Source: Tomitella fengzijianii (GTDB taxonomy: Bacteria; Actinomycetota; Actinomycetes; Mycobacteriales; Mycobacteriaceae). From it: DNA of 64,000 nucleotides. The position numbers and the translations under genes are program-made. Below are positions 50,182-60,306 of this stretch, in pieces. The stretch is from contig NZ_CP041765.1 of assembly GCF_007559025.1 (NCBI RefSeq), forward strand, positions 2,724,679 through 2,788,678, given 5' to 3'. The notes under the pieces are model-generated. The model did no database searches, had not been told where the DNA came from, and was given only the letters and a program-made list of their open reading frames with translations. Within the stretch, counting starts at the first letter, position 1; each line of letters opens with the position of its first letter.

Positions 50182-51630
50182 ATGACCGAACAGAGCAGGG
50201 CGGCCGCGAGCCCGGCGGACCCGGCCGCCGCCCCCGCGGCGGCCACCATCGGCGACCTGCATTCGGCGCTCGCCGCCGGGTCCACCACATCCGTCGAGCT
50301 CGTCACCCGCGCGCTCGACGCGGCCGAGGCGGCACAGCCCACCCTCAACGCGTTCCGCTACTTCCGGCGCGAGCACGCCCTGGCGGAGGCGGCGGAGGCG
50401 GACGCGCGCCGCGCACGCGGCGAGGACTCCCCGCTCCTGGGCGTTCCGGTAGCGATGAAGGACGACGTCGACATCGCCGGGCTGCCCACCGCGTTCGGCT
50501 GCGACGACTCCGGCCGGGCACCCGCCGCCGCCGACTCGGAGATGGTGCGCAGGCTCAAGGGTTCCGGCGCGATCATCATCGGCAAGACCAACTCGCCGGA
50601 GCTGGGCCAATGGCCGTTCACCACCGGCCGGTTCGGGGTCACCCGCAACCCGTGGAGCCCCGACAGCACGCCCGGCGGGTCGTCCGGCGGCAGCTCCGCC
50701 GCAGTCGCCGCCGGCATCGTGCCCGCGGCCATGGGGTCCGACGGCGCCGGGTCGGTGCGCATCCCCGCCGCGTGCACCAACCTCGTGGGAATCAAGCCGC
50801 AGCGCGGGCGGATCCCCTCGTTCCCCGAGGCGGAGCAGTTCCACGGGCTCACCGTCCTGGGGCCGCTCGCGCACACCGTCGCCGACGCCGCGCTGCTGCT
50901 GGACACGCTGTCCGGCGGTCACCCGCGCGACGCGCACCGCCCGTCGCCCGTCTCCACCTCCGAGTGGGTGGGACGCGACCCGGGCCGCCTGCGCATCGGG
51001 CTGTCTTTCGACTCCCCCTTCACCGCCACCCCGGTCGCTTTGGACCCGCGAGTCGTGGCCGCGACCGAGCGGGTCGCCAACGCCCTCGTCCGGCTCGGGC
51101 ACGACGTGGTGCTCGACGGCCCCCGGTACGGCGTCCTGTTGGGCCTGAACTTCCTGCCCCGCTCGATGGCGGGCCTCGAGCAGTGGAGCCGCCGGTTCCC
51201 CGACCCGTCCGTCCTCGATGCGAGGACGCTCGGCAACGCCAGGAACGGGCGCCTGCTCGGCGGCCTTCCGCTTGCCGCCGCGCGCAAGGCCGAGCCACGC
51301 ATCCGCCGGCGCATCGGGAAGGTATTCGACAGGGTCGACGTGGTGCTGGCCCCCACCACCGCGACGCCGCCTTACCCCGCGGACGCCATCGACGGCCTGG
51401 GCGGCTGGGACACGGACAAGGCCATCACCGCCTTCTGCCCGATGACCTGGCCCTGGAACGTCCTCGGCTGGCCGGCGGTGAACGTGCCCGCCGGATTCAC
51501 CGACGACGGGCTGCCGATGGGCGCGCAGTTGATGGGCCACACCGGCAGCGAACCCCTGCTGGTGAGCGTCGCCGCGCAGCTCGAGTCGGAGCTGCAGTGG
51601 CACCGTGCCGCCCCGGACCGCTGGTGGTGA
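50182..51630 (+). CDS. Amidase signature (AS) family amidase
   Basis: A 482-residue protein with ATG at 50182 and Shine-Dalgarno GGAGG (50173-50177). The catalytic triad region is present: VAMKDDVDIAG (Lys), GGSSGGSSAAVAAG (cis-Ser) and AAMGSDGAGSVRIPA (nucleophile Ser). Family members hydrolyse amides, including nicotinamide-like and acyl amides. Position between recO and era corresponds to M. tuberculosis amiA2 (Rv2363). Probably co-regulated with the downstream TetR gene through the palindrome at 50121. Confidence 0.93.
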   Translation: MTEQSRAAASPADPAAAPAAATIGDLHSALAAGSTTSVELVTRALDAAEAAQPTLNAFRYFRREHALAEAAEADARRARGEDSPLLGVPVAMKDDVDIAGLPTAFGCDDSGRAPAAADSEMVRRLKGSGAIIIGKTNSPELGQWPFTTGRFGVTRNPWSPDSTPGGSSGGSSAAVAAGIVPAAMGSDGAGSVRIPAACTNLVGIKPQRGRIPSFPEAEQFHGLTVLGPLAHTVADAALLLDTLSGGHPRDAHRPSPVSTSEWVGRDPGRLRIGLSFDSPFTATPVALDPRVVAATERVANALVRLGHDVVLDGPRYGVLLGLNFLPRSMAGLEQWSRRFPDPSVLDARTLGNARNGRLLGGLPLAAARKAEPRIRRRIGKVFDRVDVVLAPTTATPPYPADAIDGLGGWDTDKAITAFCPMTWPWNVLGWPAVNVPAGFTDDGLPMGAQLMGHTGSEPLLVSVAAQLESELQWHRAAPDRWW

Positions 51631-52235
51631 CGGGGCCCGACACCGCGGGGGCCTCCCCGGCGGGCCCCTTCCCCGCCGCGTCCGCCCGTGACCGCATCCT
51701 CGCCTCGGTGCTCGGCGTCATCGGCGTCGCGGGCATCCCCGCGGTCACCAACCGGCGGATCGCCCTGGAGGCCGGGGTCTCGCTCGGGTCGATCACGTAC
51801 CACTTCGCCTCCCGCACCGACATGCTGCGCGAGGCCCTGCTGCGGTTCGTCGACGAGGAGTCCCGCCGGCTGGGGGACCTGGCGCAGACCTACGGCCGCC
51901 GATTCGCCGACGGTGCGGCGCCGGATCTCACGGAGGCGACGAAGCTGGTCTCGGAGGTCGCCGAGGGCCTGGCGTTCACCGCCGAGCAGGTCGCCTCGTT
52001 CGAGCTGTACGTGCAGGCCGGCCGCGATCCCGCGCTGCGCGACGCGGCCGCCGCGTGCTTCTCCGCGTACGACGGCCTCGCGGTGACCGTCCTGGCCGCG
52101 CTGGGCCTACCGGACCCGGAGGATCTCGCCCCCGCCGTCGTGGGCATGATCACCGGGCTGCAGCTCCGACGACTCGCCACGGGCGAGCCCGGGCGCCGGG
52201 TGGGCGAGGCGCTGATGCTGCTGCTGACGACCTGA
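51627..52235 (+). CDS. TetR-family regulator
   Basis: A 202-residue protein; GTG 51627 overlaps the amidase stop (GTGA). The N-terminal helix-turn-helix is RDRILASVLGVIGVAGIPAV then TNRRIALEAGVSLGSITYHF. The C-terminal ligand domain is helical. Being in the same operon as the amidase and with a perfect palindrome upstream, it probably autoregulates that operon in response to an amide or related compound. Confidence 0.88.
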   Translation: MTGPDTAGASPAGPFPAASARDRILASVLGVIGVAGIPAVTNRRIALEAGVSLGSITYHFASRTDMLREALLRFVDEESRRLGDLAQTYGRRFADGAAPDLTEATKLVSEVAEGLAFTAEQVASFELYVQAGRDPALRDAAAACFSAYDGLAVTVLAALGLPDPEDLAPAVVGMITGLQLRRLATGEPGRRVGEALMLLLTT

Positions 52236-52256
52236 CGGCAGGCCCGGCGGGTTCAG

Positions 52257-53201
52257 TCAGAACCCCAGCTTGCTCAGCTGCTTGGGGTCGCGCTGCCAGT
52301 CCTTGGCCACCTTCACGTGCAGGTCCAGGTAGATCTTCGTGCCCAGGAGCGCCTCGATCTGGGCCCGGGCCGCGGTGCCCACCTCGCGCAGCCGCGCGCC
52401 GCCGCGCCCGATGACGATCCCCTTCTGGCTCTGCCGCTCCACGTACAGGATGGCGTGGACGTCGAGCAGCTCGCCCTGCTCTGGCCGGCGGCCCTCGCGG
52501 GGGATGATCTCCTCGATCGCCACCGCCAGCGAGTGCGGAAGCTCGTCGCGCACGCCCTCCAGCGCGGCCTCGCGGATGAGCTCGGCCATCAGCGTGGTCT
52601 CGGGCTCGTCGGTGAGCTCGCCGTCCGGGTAGAACGCGGGGCCGGGTTCCATGGCGCCGATGAGCACGTCGCGCAGCACCTCGAGCTGCTCGCCGGAGGA
52701 CGCCGAGACGGGGACCACGTCGGCGTCGCCACCGAGCAGGTCCGAGAGCGCCACCAGCTGCGCGGCCACCCGGTCGCGCCCCACCTTGTCGATCTTCGTG
52801 ACGATGCCGATGATGCGTGTGCGCGGCGCGGACGCGCGGACCTGCTCGAGGATCCACCGATCGCCGGGACCGATCTTCTCGTCCGCGGGCACGCACATCC
52901 CGATGACGTCCACCTCGGCGTAGGTCTCGTGCACCAGGTCGTTGAGCCGCTTGCCCAGCAGCGTCCGCGGCCGGTGCAGCCCGGGTGTGTCCACCAGGAC
53001 CAGCTGGGCGCCTGCGGTGTTGACGATGCCGCGGATGGTGTGCCGCGTGGTCTGCGGCCGGTTCGACGTGATCGCCACCTTGGAACCGACCAGCGCGTTG
53101 GTCAGCGTCGATTTGCCGGTGTTCGGCCGTCCCACGAAGCACACGAACCCCGAGCGGAACTCCGCCGCGCCCTCGCCGTGCCGCCGATCCTTATCGCCCA
53201 T
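52257..53201 (-). CDS. era: GTPase Era
   Basis: A 314-residue GTPase. G1 [19 protein letters not shown]3 [14 protein letters not shown]4 TKID, and a C-terminal KH RNA-binding domain ([35 protein letters not shown]) are visible. Era binds 16S rRNA and helps 30S maturation. Its start overlaps the CNNM gene end by 11 nt. Confidence 0.96.
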   Translation of the reverse strand: MGDKDRRHGEGAAEFRSGFVCFVGRPNTGKSTLTNALVGSKVAITSNRPQTTRHTIRGIVNTAGAQLVLVDTPGLHRPRTLLGKRLNDLVHETYAEVDVIGMCVPADEKIGPGDRWILEQVRASAPRTRIIGIVTKIDKVGRDRVAAQLVALSDLLGGDADVVPVSASSGEQLEVLRDVLIGAMEPGPAFYPDGELTDEPETTLMAELIREAALEGVRDELPHSLAVAIEEIIPREGRRPEQGELLDVHAILYVERQSQKGIVIGRGGARLREVGTAARAQIEALLGTKIYLDLHVKVAKDWQRDPKQLSKLGF

Positions 53202-54564
53202 CGCCTGGACCTTCCGTCATGTCTTCGGATTCGGGACGGCCGTGGCCGCCGTCTTTCTGGTGGTCCCCGCCGACGTGCTCGGCGGGGACGGAGTCGGGGT
53301 CGCGCGCGGCCAGCACGGTGCTGATCCGGATGCGACCGCGCGGATTGGTGCCGCCCTCCCCCGTCAGGATCAGCCCGCCGGTGCGCACCGTGGAACCCGG
53401 CAGCGGGACGCGTCCCAGGGCATGCGCCAGCAACCCCCCGGCCGTGTCCACCTCCGGATCCTCCAAGTCGACGCCGAACAGCTCGCCCAGGTCGTCCAAC
53501 GGCAGCCGGGCCGACACCCGGAACCGCCCGTCGTCCAGCTCCGCCACCGGCGGCGTCTCCGCCTGGTCGTACTCGTCCGCGATCTCGCCGACGATCTCCT
53601 CGAGCACGTCCTCGATGGTGACGAGCCCGGAGATCCCGCCGTACTCGTCGACCAGCATCGTCATGTGGTTGCGGCTGCGCTGCATGTCGTCCAGCAGTCC
53701 GTCGAGCCGCTTGGAGTCCGGAGCGAAGACCGCGGGGCGCATCAGCTCGCCCACGGTGACGCTCCGCCCGCCGTCCACGGAATAGTAGGTGCGGGTGACG
53801 AGGTCCTTGAGGTAGACGACACCCAGCACGTCGTCGGCGCTGTCGCCGATCACCGGGATCCGCGAGTGCCCGCTGCGCACTGCCAGCGAGGTCGCCTGCC
53901 CCGCCGACTTGAACCGCTCTATCCACACCATGTCCGTGCGCGGGACCATGACCTCCCGCGCCGGGGTGTCGCCCAGGTCGAAGACCGACTGGATCATCCG
54001 GCGCTCCTCGTCCGCCACCACGCCGCGCTCCTGGGCCATGTCCACCAGCTCACGCAACTCGATCTCGGTGGCGAACGGCCCCTGCCGGAAGCCGCCGCCC
54101 GGCGTGATGGCATTGCCGAGCACGATCAGCAGCCGGCTGATCGGGTGCAGCAGCGTGCCCAGCCACTGCAGCGGAAGCGACGATGCGAGCGCGATGGAGT
54201 AGGCGTGCTGCCGCCCCAGGGTGCGCGGCCCCGCGCCGATCACGACGTAGCTGAGCACGACCATGACCGCGGCGGCCGTCACCAGCGCCCACAACTGCGA
54301 CATGGCGTCGATCAACACCGCGGCGAGCATGACCGTGGCCGCGATCTCGCAGACGATGCGCAGCAGCACCAGCAGGTTGATGTAGCGGGGGCGGACGGCC
54401 ACGACCCGCTGCAGCCGCGCCGCGCCGGGCCGCTCGTCTTTGACGAGCTCGTCCAGGCGCGCCGGGGAGATGGACATGATCGCGGCGTCGAGCGCGGTGA
54501 ACACGCCTCCCAGCGGGATGAGCGCGACGATGCAGACGAGGAGGACGATGATGTCGGCGTCCAC
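53191..54564 (-). CDS. CNNM/CorC-type transporter with CBS domains
   Basis: A 457-residue membrane protein. Residues 1-150 form the DUF21/CNNM transmembrane domain ([20 protein letters not shown] and later segments), followed by a CBS pair ([50 protein letters not shown]) and a CorC_HlyC domain. Family members are Mg2+ or related cation transporters, formerly called hemolysins. It sits between ybeY and era, as in mycobacteria. Confidence 0.92.
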   Translation of the reverse strand: MDADIIVLLVCIVALIPLGGVFTALDAAIMSISPARLDELVKDERPGAARLQRVVAVRPRYINLLVLLRIVCEIAATVMLAAVLIDAMSQLWALVTAAAVMVVLSYVVIGAGPRTLGRQHAYSIALASSLPLQWLGTLLHPISRLLIVLGNAITPGGGFRQGPFATEIELRELVDMAQERGVVADEERRMIQSVFDLGDTPAREVMVPRTDMVWIERFKSAGQATSLAVRSGHSRIPVIGDSADDVLGVVYLKDLVTRTYYSVDGGRSVTVGELMRPAVFAPDSKRLDGLLDDMQRSRNHMTMLVDEYGGISGLVTIEDVLEEIVGEIADEYDQAETPPVAELDDGRFRVSARLPLDDLGELFGVDLEDPEVDTAGGLLAHALGRVPLPGSTVRTGGLILTGEGGTNPRGRIRISTVLAARDPDSVPAEHVGGDHQKDGGHGRPESEDMTEGPGDGR

Positions 54565-54566
54565 CG

Positions 54567-55247
54567 TCAGGCCCGGCCCCGCGCCCCGGCTCCGCCGGTC
54601 GCGTCCCCGCCCTCAGGCCCGTCGCCGGTCGCCGAGCCGCTGTCGGCCTCCTCGGCGGCCAGGAAGCCCATGCGCCCCAGCAGCCGGCTGTCCCGTTCGG
54701 CGAGGGCGACCCGCCGGGCGGAGTCCTCCTGCTCCCGGTACCAGCCGTTCAGGAGCTCGGCCTGCAGCGCGAACATCTCGCGCTCCTCCTCCGGCTCCGC
54801 GTGGTCGTAGCCCAGCAGGTGCAGTACCCCGTGCACGGTCAGCAACGCCAACTCGTGCTCCACGGGATGACCGGCCTCACGCGCCTGGCCGTCGGCGAAC
54901 TCCGGACACAGCACGATGTCGCCCAGCACCGCGGGCCCGGGCTCGGTGGCGTCGGGCCGGCCGCCCGGGGTCATCTCGTCCATGGGGAACGACATGACGT
55001 CGGTGGGCCCGGGCAGGTCCATCCACCGCACGTGCAGGTCGGCCATCGTGGCGATGTCCACCATCGTCATCGACAGCTCCGCGGCAGGGTGCACGTCCAT
55101 GCGCGCGAGCGCATACCCGGCCACGTCGATCAGACCGGCCTCGTCGACGTCCCAGCCGGACTCGTTGGCCACCTCGATGCTCACCGTCGGGAACTCACTT
55201 CCACCGTCCACCTGTCGCTGCTCGTCCTCCGGCGCGCGTCCGTCCAC
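54567..55247 (-). CDS. ybeY: Endoribonuclease YbeY
   Basis: A 226-residue protein; GTG 55247 has a good ribosome site (GATGAGG), but the homologous region begins at GTG 55184 ([16 protein letters not shown]), giving 205 residues. The zinc-binding [11 protein letters not shown] motif and [15 protein letters not shown] are diagnostic. YbeY acts in 16S rRNA 3' end maturation and ribosome quality control. A C-terminal Gly/Ala extension exceeds the usual length. Confidence 0.94.
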   Translation of the reverse strand: MDGRAPEDEQRQVDGGSEFPTVSIEVANESGWDVDEAGLIDVAGYALARMDVHPAAELSMTMVDIATMADLHVRWMDLPGPTDVMSFPMDEMTPGGRPDATEPGPAVLGDIVLCPEFADGQAREAGHPVEHELALLTVHGVLHLLGYDHAEPEEEREMFALQAELLNGWYREQEDSARRVALAERDSRLLGRMGFLAAEEADSGSATGDGPEGGDATGGAGARGRA

Positions 55248-55254
55248 GCGTGCC

Positions 55255-56328
55255 TCATCGCCGCGGCGAGGCGTGGCGCCCCTGGCCTGCCCGCCGCTGT
55301 GCCCTGTTGCCCGCGAAGTCGGCGGTGGCCGACTCGTCGTTCTCGAAGCGTTCGTACGCGTCGACGATGTCCGACACCAAGCGATGACGCACCACGTCCT
55401 GGCTGGTCAATTGGGTGAAGTGGATGTCGTCGATGCCGCCGAGGATCTGCTCGGCGGCCCGCAGCCCGGAGCGAGCCCCGCCGGGCAGGTCCACCTGCGT
55501 CACGTCACCGGTCACCACCACCTTGGAGCCGAAGCCCAGGCGGGTCAGGAACATCTTCATCTGCTCGGCGGTGGTGTTCTGGGCCTCGTCGAGGATGATG
55601 AAGGCGTCGTTGAGCGTGCGACCGCGCATGTAGGCCAGCGGCGCCACCTCGATGATCCCGGCCTCCATGAGCTTGGGGATCGCCTCCGGCGCCATCATGT
55701 CGTGCAGCGCGTCGTACAGCGGCCGCAGGTACGGGTCGATCTTCTCGTTGAGCGTCCCCGGAAGGAACCCCAGCCGTTCGCCGGCCTCCACGGCCGGCCG
55801 CGTCAGGATGATGCGGTTGACCTGCTTGGACTGCAGCGCGCTGACCGCCTTCGCCATCGCCAGGTACGTCTTGCCGGTACCCGCCGGGCCGATGCCGAAG
55901 ACGATGGTGTTCGCGTCGATCGCATCGACATAGCGCTTCTGCCCCAGCGTCTTGGGGCGGATCGTCTTGCCGCGCCGCGAGAGGATGTCGAGACTGAGGA
56001 CCTCCGCCGGCGACTCCGGGGCGCCCTCCGAGAGCATGCCGACCGTCCGCCGCACCGTCTCCGGCGTGATCTGCTGCCCCGAGCGGCTGATGCGCACCAG
56101 CTCCGAGATCGCCCGCTGCCCGAGCGCCACCGCGTCGTCGGTCCCGGTCAACGTGATGTCCGTGCCGCGAACATGGACGTCCGCCGCCAGCCCTTCCTCG
56201 AGGACCCGCAGATTGCGGTCGGCAGTGCCCAGCAGCGGACGGATGGAATCCGGATGCACCGTCACCGTGGTTCGCACCGTGTCCGAAGCGGCCGGTCGTG
56301 CTGTCACAGGATTGCTCTTGTCGGTCAC
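55255..56328 (-). CDS. phoH: PhoH-family ATPase
   Basis: A 357-residue protein. The P-loop [19 protein letters not shown] and Walker [21 protein letters not shown] are clear, followed by [14 protein letters not shown]-like N-terminal part precedes it. In mycobacteria PhoH-type proteins can be RNA helicase/RNase related; the neighbour YbeY supports an RNA role. A palindrome lies 18 bp upstream of the start. Confidence 0.93.
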   Translation of the reverse strand: MTDKSNPVTARPAASDTVRTTVTVHPDSIRPLLGTADRNLRVLEEGLAADVHVRGTDITLTGTDDAVALGQRAISELVRISRSGQQITPETVRRTVGMLSEGAPESPAEVLSLDILSRRGKTIRPKTLGQKRYVDAIDANTIVFGIGPAGTGKTYLAMAKAVSALQSKQVNRIILTRPAVEAGERLGFLPGTLNEKIDPYLRPLYDALHDMMAPEAIPKLMEAGIIEVAPLAYMRGRTLNDAFIILDEAQNTTAEQMKMFLTRLGFGSKVVVTGDVTQVDLPGGARSGLRAAEQILGGIDDIHFTQLTSQDVVRHRLVSDIVDAYERFENDESATADFAGNRAQRRAGQGRHASPRR

Positions 56329-56345
56329 GGGGTTGATGCGTCCTG

Positions 56346-56359
56346 CTTTCGATCGAAAG
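56346..56359. promoter_or_regulatory. Palindrome CTTTCGATCGAAAG upstream of phoH
   Basis: A perfect 14-bp inverted repeat 18 bp before the phoH start in the phoH-rsmE gap. Possible operator or 5' UTR element; no regulator can be named. Confidence 0.4.
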
Positions 56360-56452
56360 GGTGTCGGGGCCGGAGTGCCGGGACCGGGGTATTCGAGCTT
56401 GGGCCGTCAAGCTGGAGTCGGGCGGCACCGCTGCCACTCCCAGTCTACCGCC

Positions 56453-57226
56453 TCAATCGCCGGATTCGAGAGGAGAGCCGTCCCACCTGTGAGTGAGAAC
56501 GCCAATCGCCCCCAACGCCACCGCCGCCGCCGCGGAGGTCCGCAACACCTCCGGGCCCAGCCGGACCGGCTGCGCGCCCGCCTCGGTGAGGGCCGCGATC
56601 TCCGCGCCATCCACCCCGCCCTCGGGGCCGACGATCAGCGTCACGTCGCCCGCTGCCGCGATCGCCTCCCCCGGCAGAGTGCCGGTGGCCGACTCGTGCA
56701 GCACCATCACCAGTCCGCCGGCGGCGGTGGCGTCCCGCACCCGGCGCACGAGCGCAGGAGTGTCGTGCAGAGGCTCGACGTCGGGCAGGCGCGGCCGGCG
56801 GGCCTGCTTGGCCGCTGCCCTGGCCGTCGTCGCCCACTTGGCCAGCGCCTTGCGTTCCTTGTCCTCCGACTTCCACCGGGCCACGCACCGCGCGGCGGCC
56901 CACGGCACGATCGCGTCCGCCCCCGCCTCCGTGGCCAGGTCGACGGCGAGCTCCGCGCGCTCGGACTTGGGCAGCGCCTGCACCACCGTCACACGGGGGT
57001 ATGCCGGCTCGACGGTGCGCGCGCGTTCGCAACGCAGATCGAGGGCATCCCGGGACGCCCCGTCCACCACGCACTGTGCGACCGTGCCCCGGGTGTCCGA
57101 CAGCAGCAGCCTGTCCCCGGGGCCGAAGCGCCGCACCGTCGCCGCGTGCCGCCCCTCCGGACCGTCGAGCGTCAGCCGGCCGCCCTCGGCGGGCAGGCTG
57201 TCGACGTAGAAGACGGCGCCCGCCAC
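56453..57226 (-). CDS. rsmE: 16S rRNA m3U1498 methyltransferase RsmE
   Basis: A 257-residue SPOUT-class enzyme; GTG 57226 (product MAGAVFYVDSLP) is chosen, 4 nt after dnaJ. Conserved blocks are GPEGRHAATVRRFGPGD, VVQALPKSERAELAVDLATE, and the SAM-binding knot VTLIVGPEGGVDGAEIAALT with LRTSAAAAVALGAI. Confidence 0.94.
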   Translation of the reverse strand: MAGAVFYVDSLPAEGGRLTLDGPEGRHAATVRRFGPGDRLLLSDTRGTVAQCVVDGASRDALDLRCERARTVEPAYPRVTVVQALPKSERAELAVDLATEAGADAIVPWAAARCVARWKSEDKERKALAKWATTARAAAKQARRPRLPDVEPLHDTPALVRRVRDATAAGGLVMVLHESATGTLPGEAIAAAGDVTLIVGPEGGVDGAEIAALTEAGAQPVRLGPEVLRTSAAAAVALGAIGVLTHRWDGSPLESGD

Positions 57227-57230
57227 CGGA

Positions 57231-58394
57231 TCAGCGGCCTGAGAACACGTCGCGGAGCCGGGAGAACAGGCCCGCGCCGTTCTGGCTGCGGGAGCTGACG
57301 ATCTCCGGCCCGTCGGCCCCGACCGCCTCGCGGAACGCCGCGAGGGCCTCCGTCTGCTTGCCGTCCAAGTGCGACGGCACGACGACCTCCAGATGCACGA
57401 CCAGGTCACCGCGCTGGTTCGAGCGCAGCCGCGGCATGCCCAGCCCCTGCATGCGGACGGTCTGCCCCGGCTGCGTCCCCGCCGCGATGTCCATCTCCAC
57501 GGGACCGTCGATCAACGTCTCGAGCTGCATCGTGGTGCCCAGCGCCGCGTCGGCCATGGGCACGCGCACCGTGCAATGCAGGTGCTCGTCCTCGCGGACG
57601 AAGACGTCGTGCGGCTTCTCGTCGACCTCCACGTAGAGGTCGCCCGCCGGGCCGCCGCCCGGGCCCACCTCGCCCTGGGCGGCCAGCCGGATGCGCATGC
57701 CGTCGCCCACGCCCGCCGGCACTTTGATGGTGATCTCGCGCCGCGTGCGGACGCGCCCGTCGCCACTGCACTTGCGGCACGGGTCGGCGATGATCTCGCC
57801 GACTCCGCGGCAGCTGGGGCACGTGCGCATCGTCACCATCTGGCCCAGGAACGAGCGCTGCACGGACTGCACCTGCCCCGCCCCGCCGCATGTGCCGCAG
57901 CGGGTGGGCTTGCTGTCGCCGTTGGTGCCCTTGCCGCTGCACACGTCGCACAGCACCGCGGTGTCCACGGTGATCTCGCGGGTGAGCCCGGTGGCGCACT
58001 CCTCCAAGGTCAGCGACATGTTCAGCAGCGCGTCCGAACCGGGCTGGACACGGCTGCGCGGCCCCTGCCCGCCGCCGCCCGCGGCTCCGCCGAAGAACGC
58101 CTCGAACACGTCGCCGAGGCCGCCGCCGCCGAAGCCGCCGAAACCGCCGCCGCCGCCGAAGCCGCCCGCGCCCGCGGACTCCATCGGATCGCCGCCCATG
58201 TCGACGATGCGCCGCTTCTCGGGGTCGGTGAGGACCTCGTAGGCCGCGGTCACCTCGCGGAACCGCGCCTGCGCGGCCTCGTCGGGGTTGACGTCCGGGT
58301 GCAGTTCGCGCGCGAGCTTGCGGTAGGCCCGCTTGAGCTCCTGGTCGCTCGCGTTCTTGTCCACGCCCAGAATCGCGTAGTAGTCCCGTGCCAC
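57231..58394 (-). CDS. dnaJ: Chaperone DnaJ (DnaJ2)
   Basis: A 387-residue type I J-protein; GTG 58394 is chosen because GAGG sits 7 nt upstream and the product begins [13 protein letters not shown]. The J domain has HPD (ELHPDVNP), then a Gly/Phe region ([15 protein letters not shown]), four zinc repeats ([32 protein letters not shown]) and the C-terminal substrate domain. It works with DnaK. Paired with hrcA as in other actinobacteria. Confidence 0.96.
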   Translation of the reverse strand: MARDYYAILGVDKNASDQELKRAYRKLARELHPDVNPDEAAQARFREVTAAYEVLTDPEKRRIVDMGGDPMESAGAGGFGGGGGFGGFGGGGLGDVFEAFFGGAAGGGGQGPRSRVQPGSDALLNMSLTLEECATGLTREITVDTAVLCDVCSGKGTNGDSKPTRCGTCGGAGQVQSVQRSFLGQMVTMRTCPSCRGVGEIIADPCRKCSGDGRVRTRREITIKVPAGVGDGMRIRLAAQGEVGPGGGPAGDLYVEVDEKPHDVFVREDEHLHCTVRVPMADAALGTTMQLETLIDGPVEMDIAAGTQPGQTVRMQGLGMPRLRSNQRGDLVVHLEVVVPSHLDGKQTEALAAFREAVGADGPEIVSSRSQNGAGLFSRLRDVFSGR

Positions 58395-58472
58395 GTCCAG
58401 TCCAGTCCTCACCTGATCGAAACTCTTGTCATGCGCCGGCCCGCACCGGCCGGCCCGCCGCGGGGCCGCCCG

Positions 58473-59516
58473 TCACCGTCCGGCGATGGCCTCGCCCACA
58501 TACCTGGCGACCGCGGCCACCGCAGCCATTGTCCCCGGATAGTCCATACGGGTGGGACCCAGGACCCCCATTCCGCCGAACGTCGTGCCTGCGGCGCCGT
58601 ATCCGGTGGTCACGACGGAGGTGCCGCGGATCTCCTCGACGTTGGTCTCTTCGCCGATCCGCACCAGCACCCGCCCGTTGTCATGCGCTGATTCCAACAA
58701 GCGCAGCATGACCACTTGTTCCTCGAGCGCCTCGAGCACCGACCGCAGCGACCCCGGGAACCCCGCCCCCGGGGCGAAATCCTGCACGTTGCGCGTGAGG
58801 TTGGCGGTGCCCCCGAGCAGCAGCCGCTCCTGCGGGTCGTCCACGAGGGTCTCGATGAGGATCGTCGCGACGCGCAGCACGGCGTTGCGCAGGTGCGTGG
58901 GCGCCGTGTCCGGCAGCTCCGCCACCGCGGTGGACGCGTCGGTGAGCTTCTTGTCCGCCAACGCGCCCACGAACATGTCGCGTAGCGCCGCGAGGTCGTC
59001 GTCGGTGATGACGTCGCCGAGCTCGACGATGCGCTGGTCCACCCGCCCCGAGTCGGTGATCAGCACCAGAAGCAACCGCGCGGGGGTCAGCTGCACAACC
59101 TCCAGGTGCCGCACCGACGAGGCGTTGAGCGTGGGGTACTGGACGACGGCCACCTGATGCGTCAGCTGCGCCAGCAACCGCACGGCCCGGCGCAGGACGT
59201 CGTCCAGGTCCACCGCTCCGTCCAGGAACTGCGCGATGCCGCGGCGCTCGGCCTGCGACAGCGGCTTGATCGACGAAAGCCTGTCCACGAACTGGCGGTA
59301 TCCCTTGTCCGTGGGCACCCGCCCCGAGCTCGTGTGCGGTTGGGTGATGTACCCCTCAGCCTCCAGAACCGCCATGTCGTTGCGCACCGTCGCGCTGGAC
59401 ACGCCGAGATTGTGGCGGTCCACCAGGGCCTTCGAGCCCACCGGTTCCTGGGTGGACACGAAGTCCGCGACGATCGCCCGCAGGACCTCGAACCGCCGAT
59501 CCTCGGTGCTCGACAC
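58473..59516 (-). CDS. hrcA: Heat-shock repressor HrcA
   Basis: A 347-residue repressor. GTG 59516 follows AGGAGG on the minus strand. The winged helix ([56 protein letters not shown]) and C-terminal GAF-like dimer domain ([20 protein letters not shown]) match HrcA. It binds CIRCE elements at groE/dnaK genes; no CIRCE is seen in its own upstream region here. Confidence 0.95.
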   Translation of the reverse strand: MSSTEDRRFEVLRAIVADFVSTQEPVGSKALVDRHNLGVSSATVRNDMAVLEAEGYITQPHTSSGRVPTDKGYRQFVDRLSSIKPLSQAERRGIAQFLDGAVDLDDVLRRAVRLLAQLTHQVAVVQYPTLNASSVRHLEVVQLTPARLLLVLITDSGRVDQRIVELGDVITDDDLAALRDMFVGALADKKLTDASTAVAELPDTAPTHLRNAVLRVATILIETLVDDPQERLLLGGTANLTRNVQDFAPGAGFPGSLRSVLEALEEQVVMLRLLESAHDNGRVLVRIGEETNVEEIRGTSVVTTGYGAAGTTFGGMGVLGPTRMDYPGTMAAVAAVARYVGEAIAGR

Positions 59517-59899
59517 CGGACTTCCACCTCCTGGCTGCAACAGTGCAGAATGTTCCATCGCGTACGCGGGCGGGCGCCGCACTCGGACTGCGCACCGGGA
59601 CCTCACACTCGGGACCTCACACTCGGGACGGCGCGGGGTCGCGTGCCGCACCGCCAGTCTAGTCGGACGGGGTCGGCCGGCGGCCGGGCCGGAGGGCGTA
59701 CCGCCGTCCGCCGGCCGCCCGCCTCCGTACGCAGGCCCTGTGCATCGAGATCTTTTCGTGACTATCCTGCGACATGGCTGTTGCATACTCGACGGGGCTC
59801 TCGGCGCCCGCAGGACGGGGAGGACGGGACAACCGGCACGAGCAGACACGGTCCGCGAAGACGACCAGCTCTGCGAAGACGACCAGCGAGGACGGTGCG
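59517..59899. other. Gene-free divergent region with tandem repeat
   Basis: About 380 bp between hrcA and the 119-aa gene. It holds a direct repeat GGGACCTCACACTC x2 (59597-59624), a TATCCT box (59763-59768) that could be a -10 for the rightward gene, and GCGAAGACGACCAG in two copies (about 59857-59887). No CIRCE or CRISPR pattern is seen. Confidence 0.4.
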
Positions 59900-60259
59900 A
59901 TGATCTTCAAGGGAGTCCGGGAGGGCAAGCCCTACCCCGAGCACGGCATGTCCACACGCGACTGGTCCAAGATCCCGCCCCGCCAAGTCCGCCTGGACGA
60001 ACTTGTCACCGTCACCACCGTGCTGGCGCTGGACAGGCTGCTGTCCGAGGACTCGACCTTCTACGGCGATCTGTTCCCGCACGTGATCCAGTGGAAGGGG
60101 ACGCTGTACCTGGAGGACGGCCTGCACCGCGCGGTGCGCTCCGCGCTGCGCGGCCGGCCCGTGCTCCACGCGCGGCTGTTCGATTACGACCAGCTCGCGC
60201 CCGCGCCCGCCCAGCACGGCGGGACGCCGCGGTTCGCCCTCGAGGACCTGGCCGAGTAG
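59900..60259 (+). CDS. Conserved actinobacterial protein, Rv2375-like
   Basis: A 119-residue protein; ATG 59900 is chosen because conserved sequence starts [20 protein letters not shown], whereas an upstream ATG at 59774 adds a low-complexity repeat. [40 protein letters not shown] and [19 protein letters not shown] follow, a ParB-like-sized alpha/beta fold. Position by hrcA/dnaJ corresponds to Rv2375. Function unknown. Confidence 0.8.
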   Translation: MIFKGVREGKPYPEHGMSTRDWSKIPPRQVRLDELVTVTTVLALDRLLSEDSTFYGDLFPHVIQWKGTLYLEDGLHRAVRSALRGRPVLHARLFDYDQLAPAPAQHGGTPRFALEDLAE

Positions 60260-60306
60260 CCGGACCGCCTCGCCCTCCGGCCCGCCCGCGGCGGGGAGTC
60301 CACGGC

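Noticed and set aside
59597-59887. Short direct repeats upstream of hrcA and in the 119-aa gene leader as a CRISPR or CIRCE signal
   Set aside because: Only two copies each of 14 nt with no regular spacers, and no TTAGCACTC-N9-GAGTGCTAA pattern.
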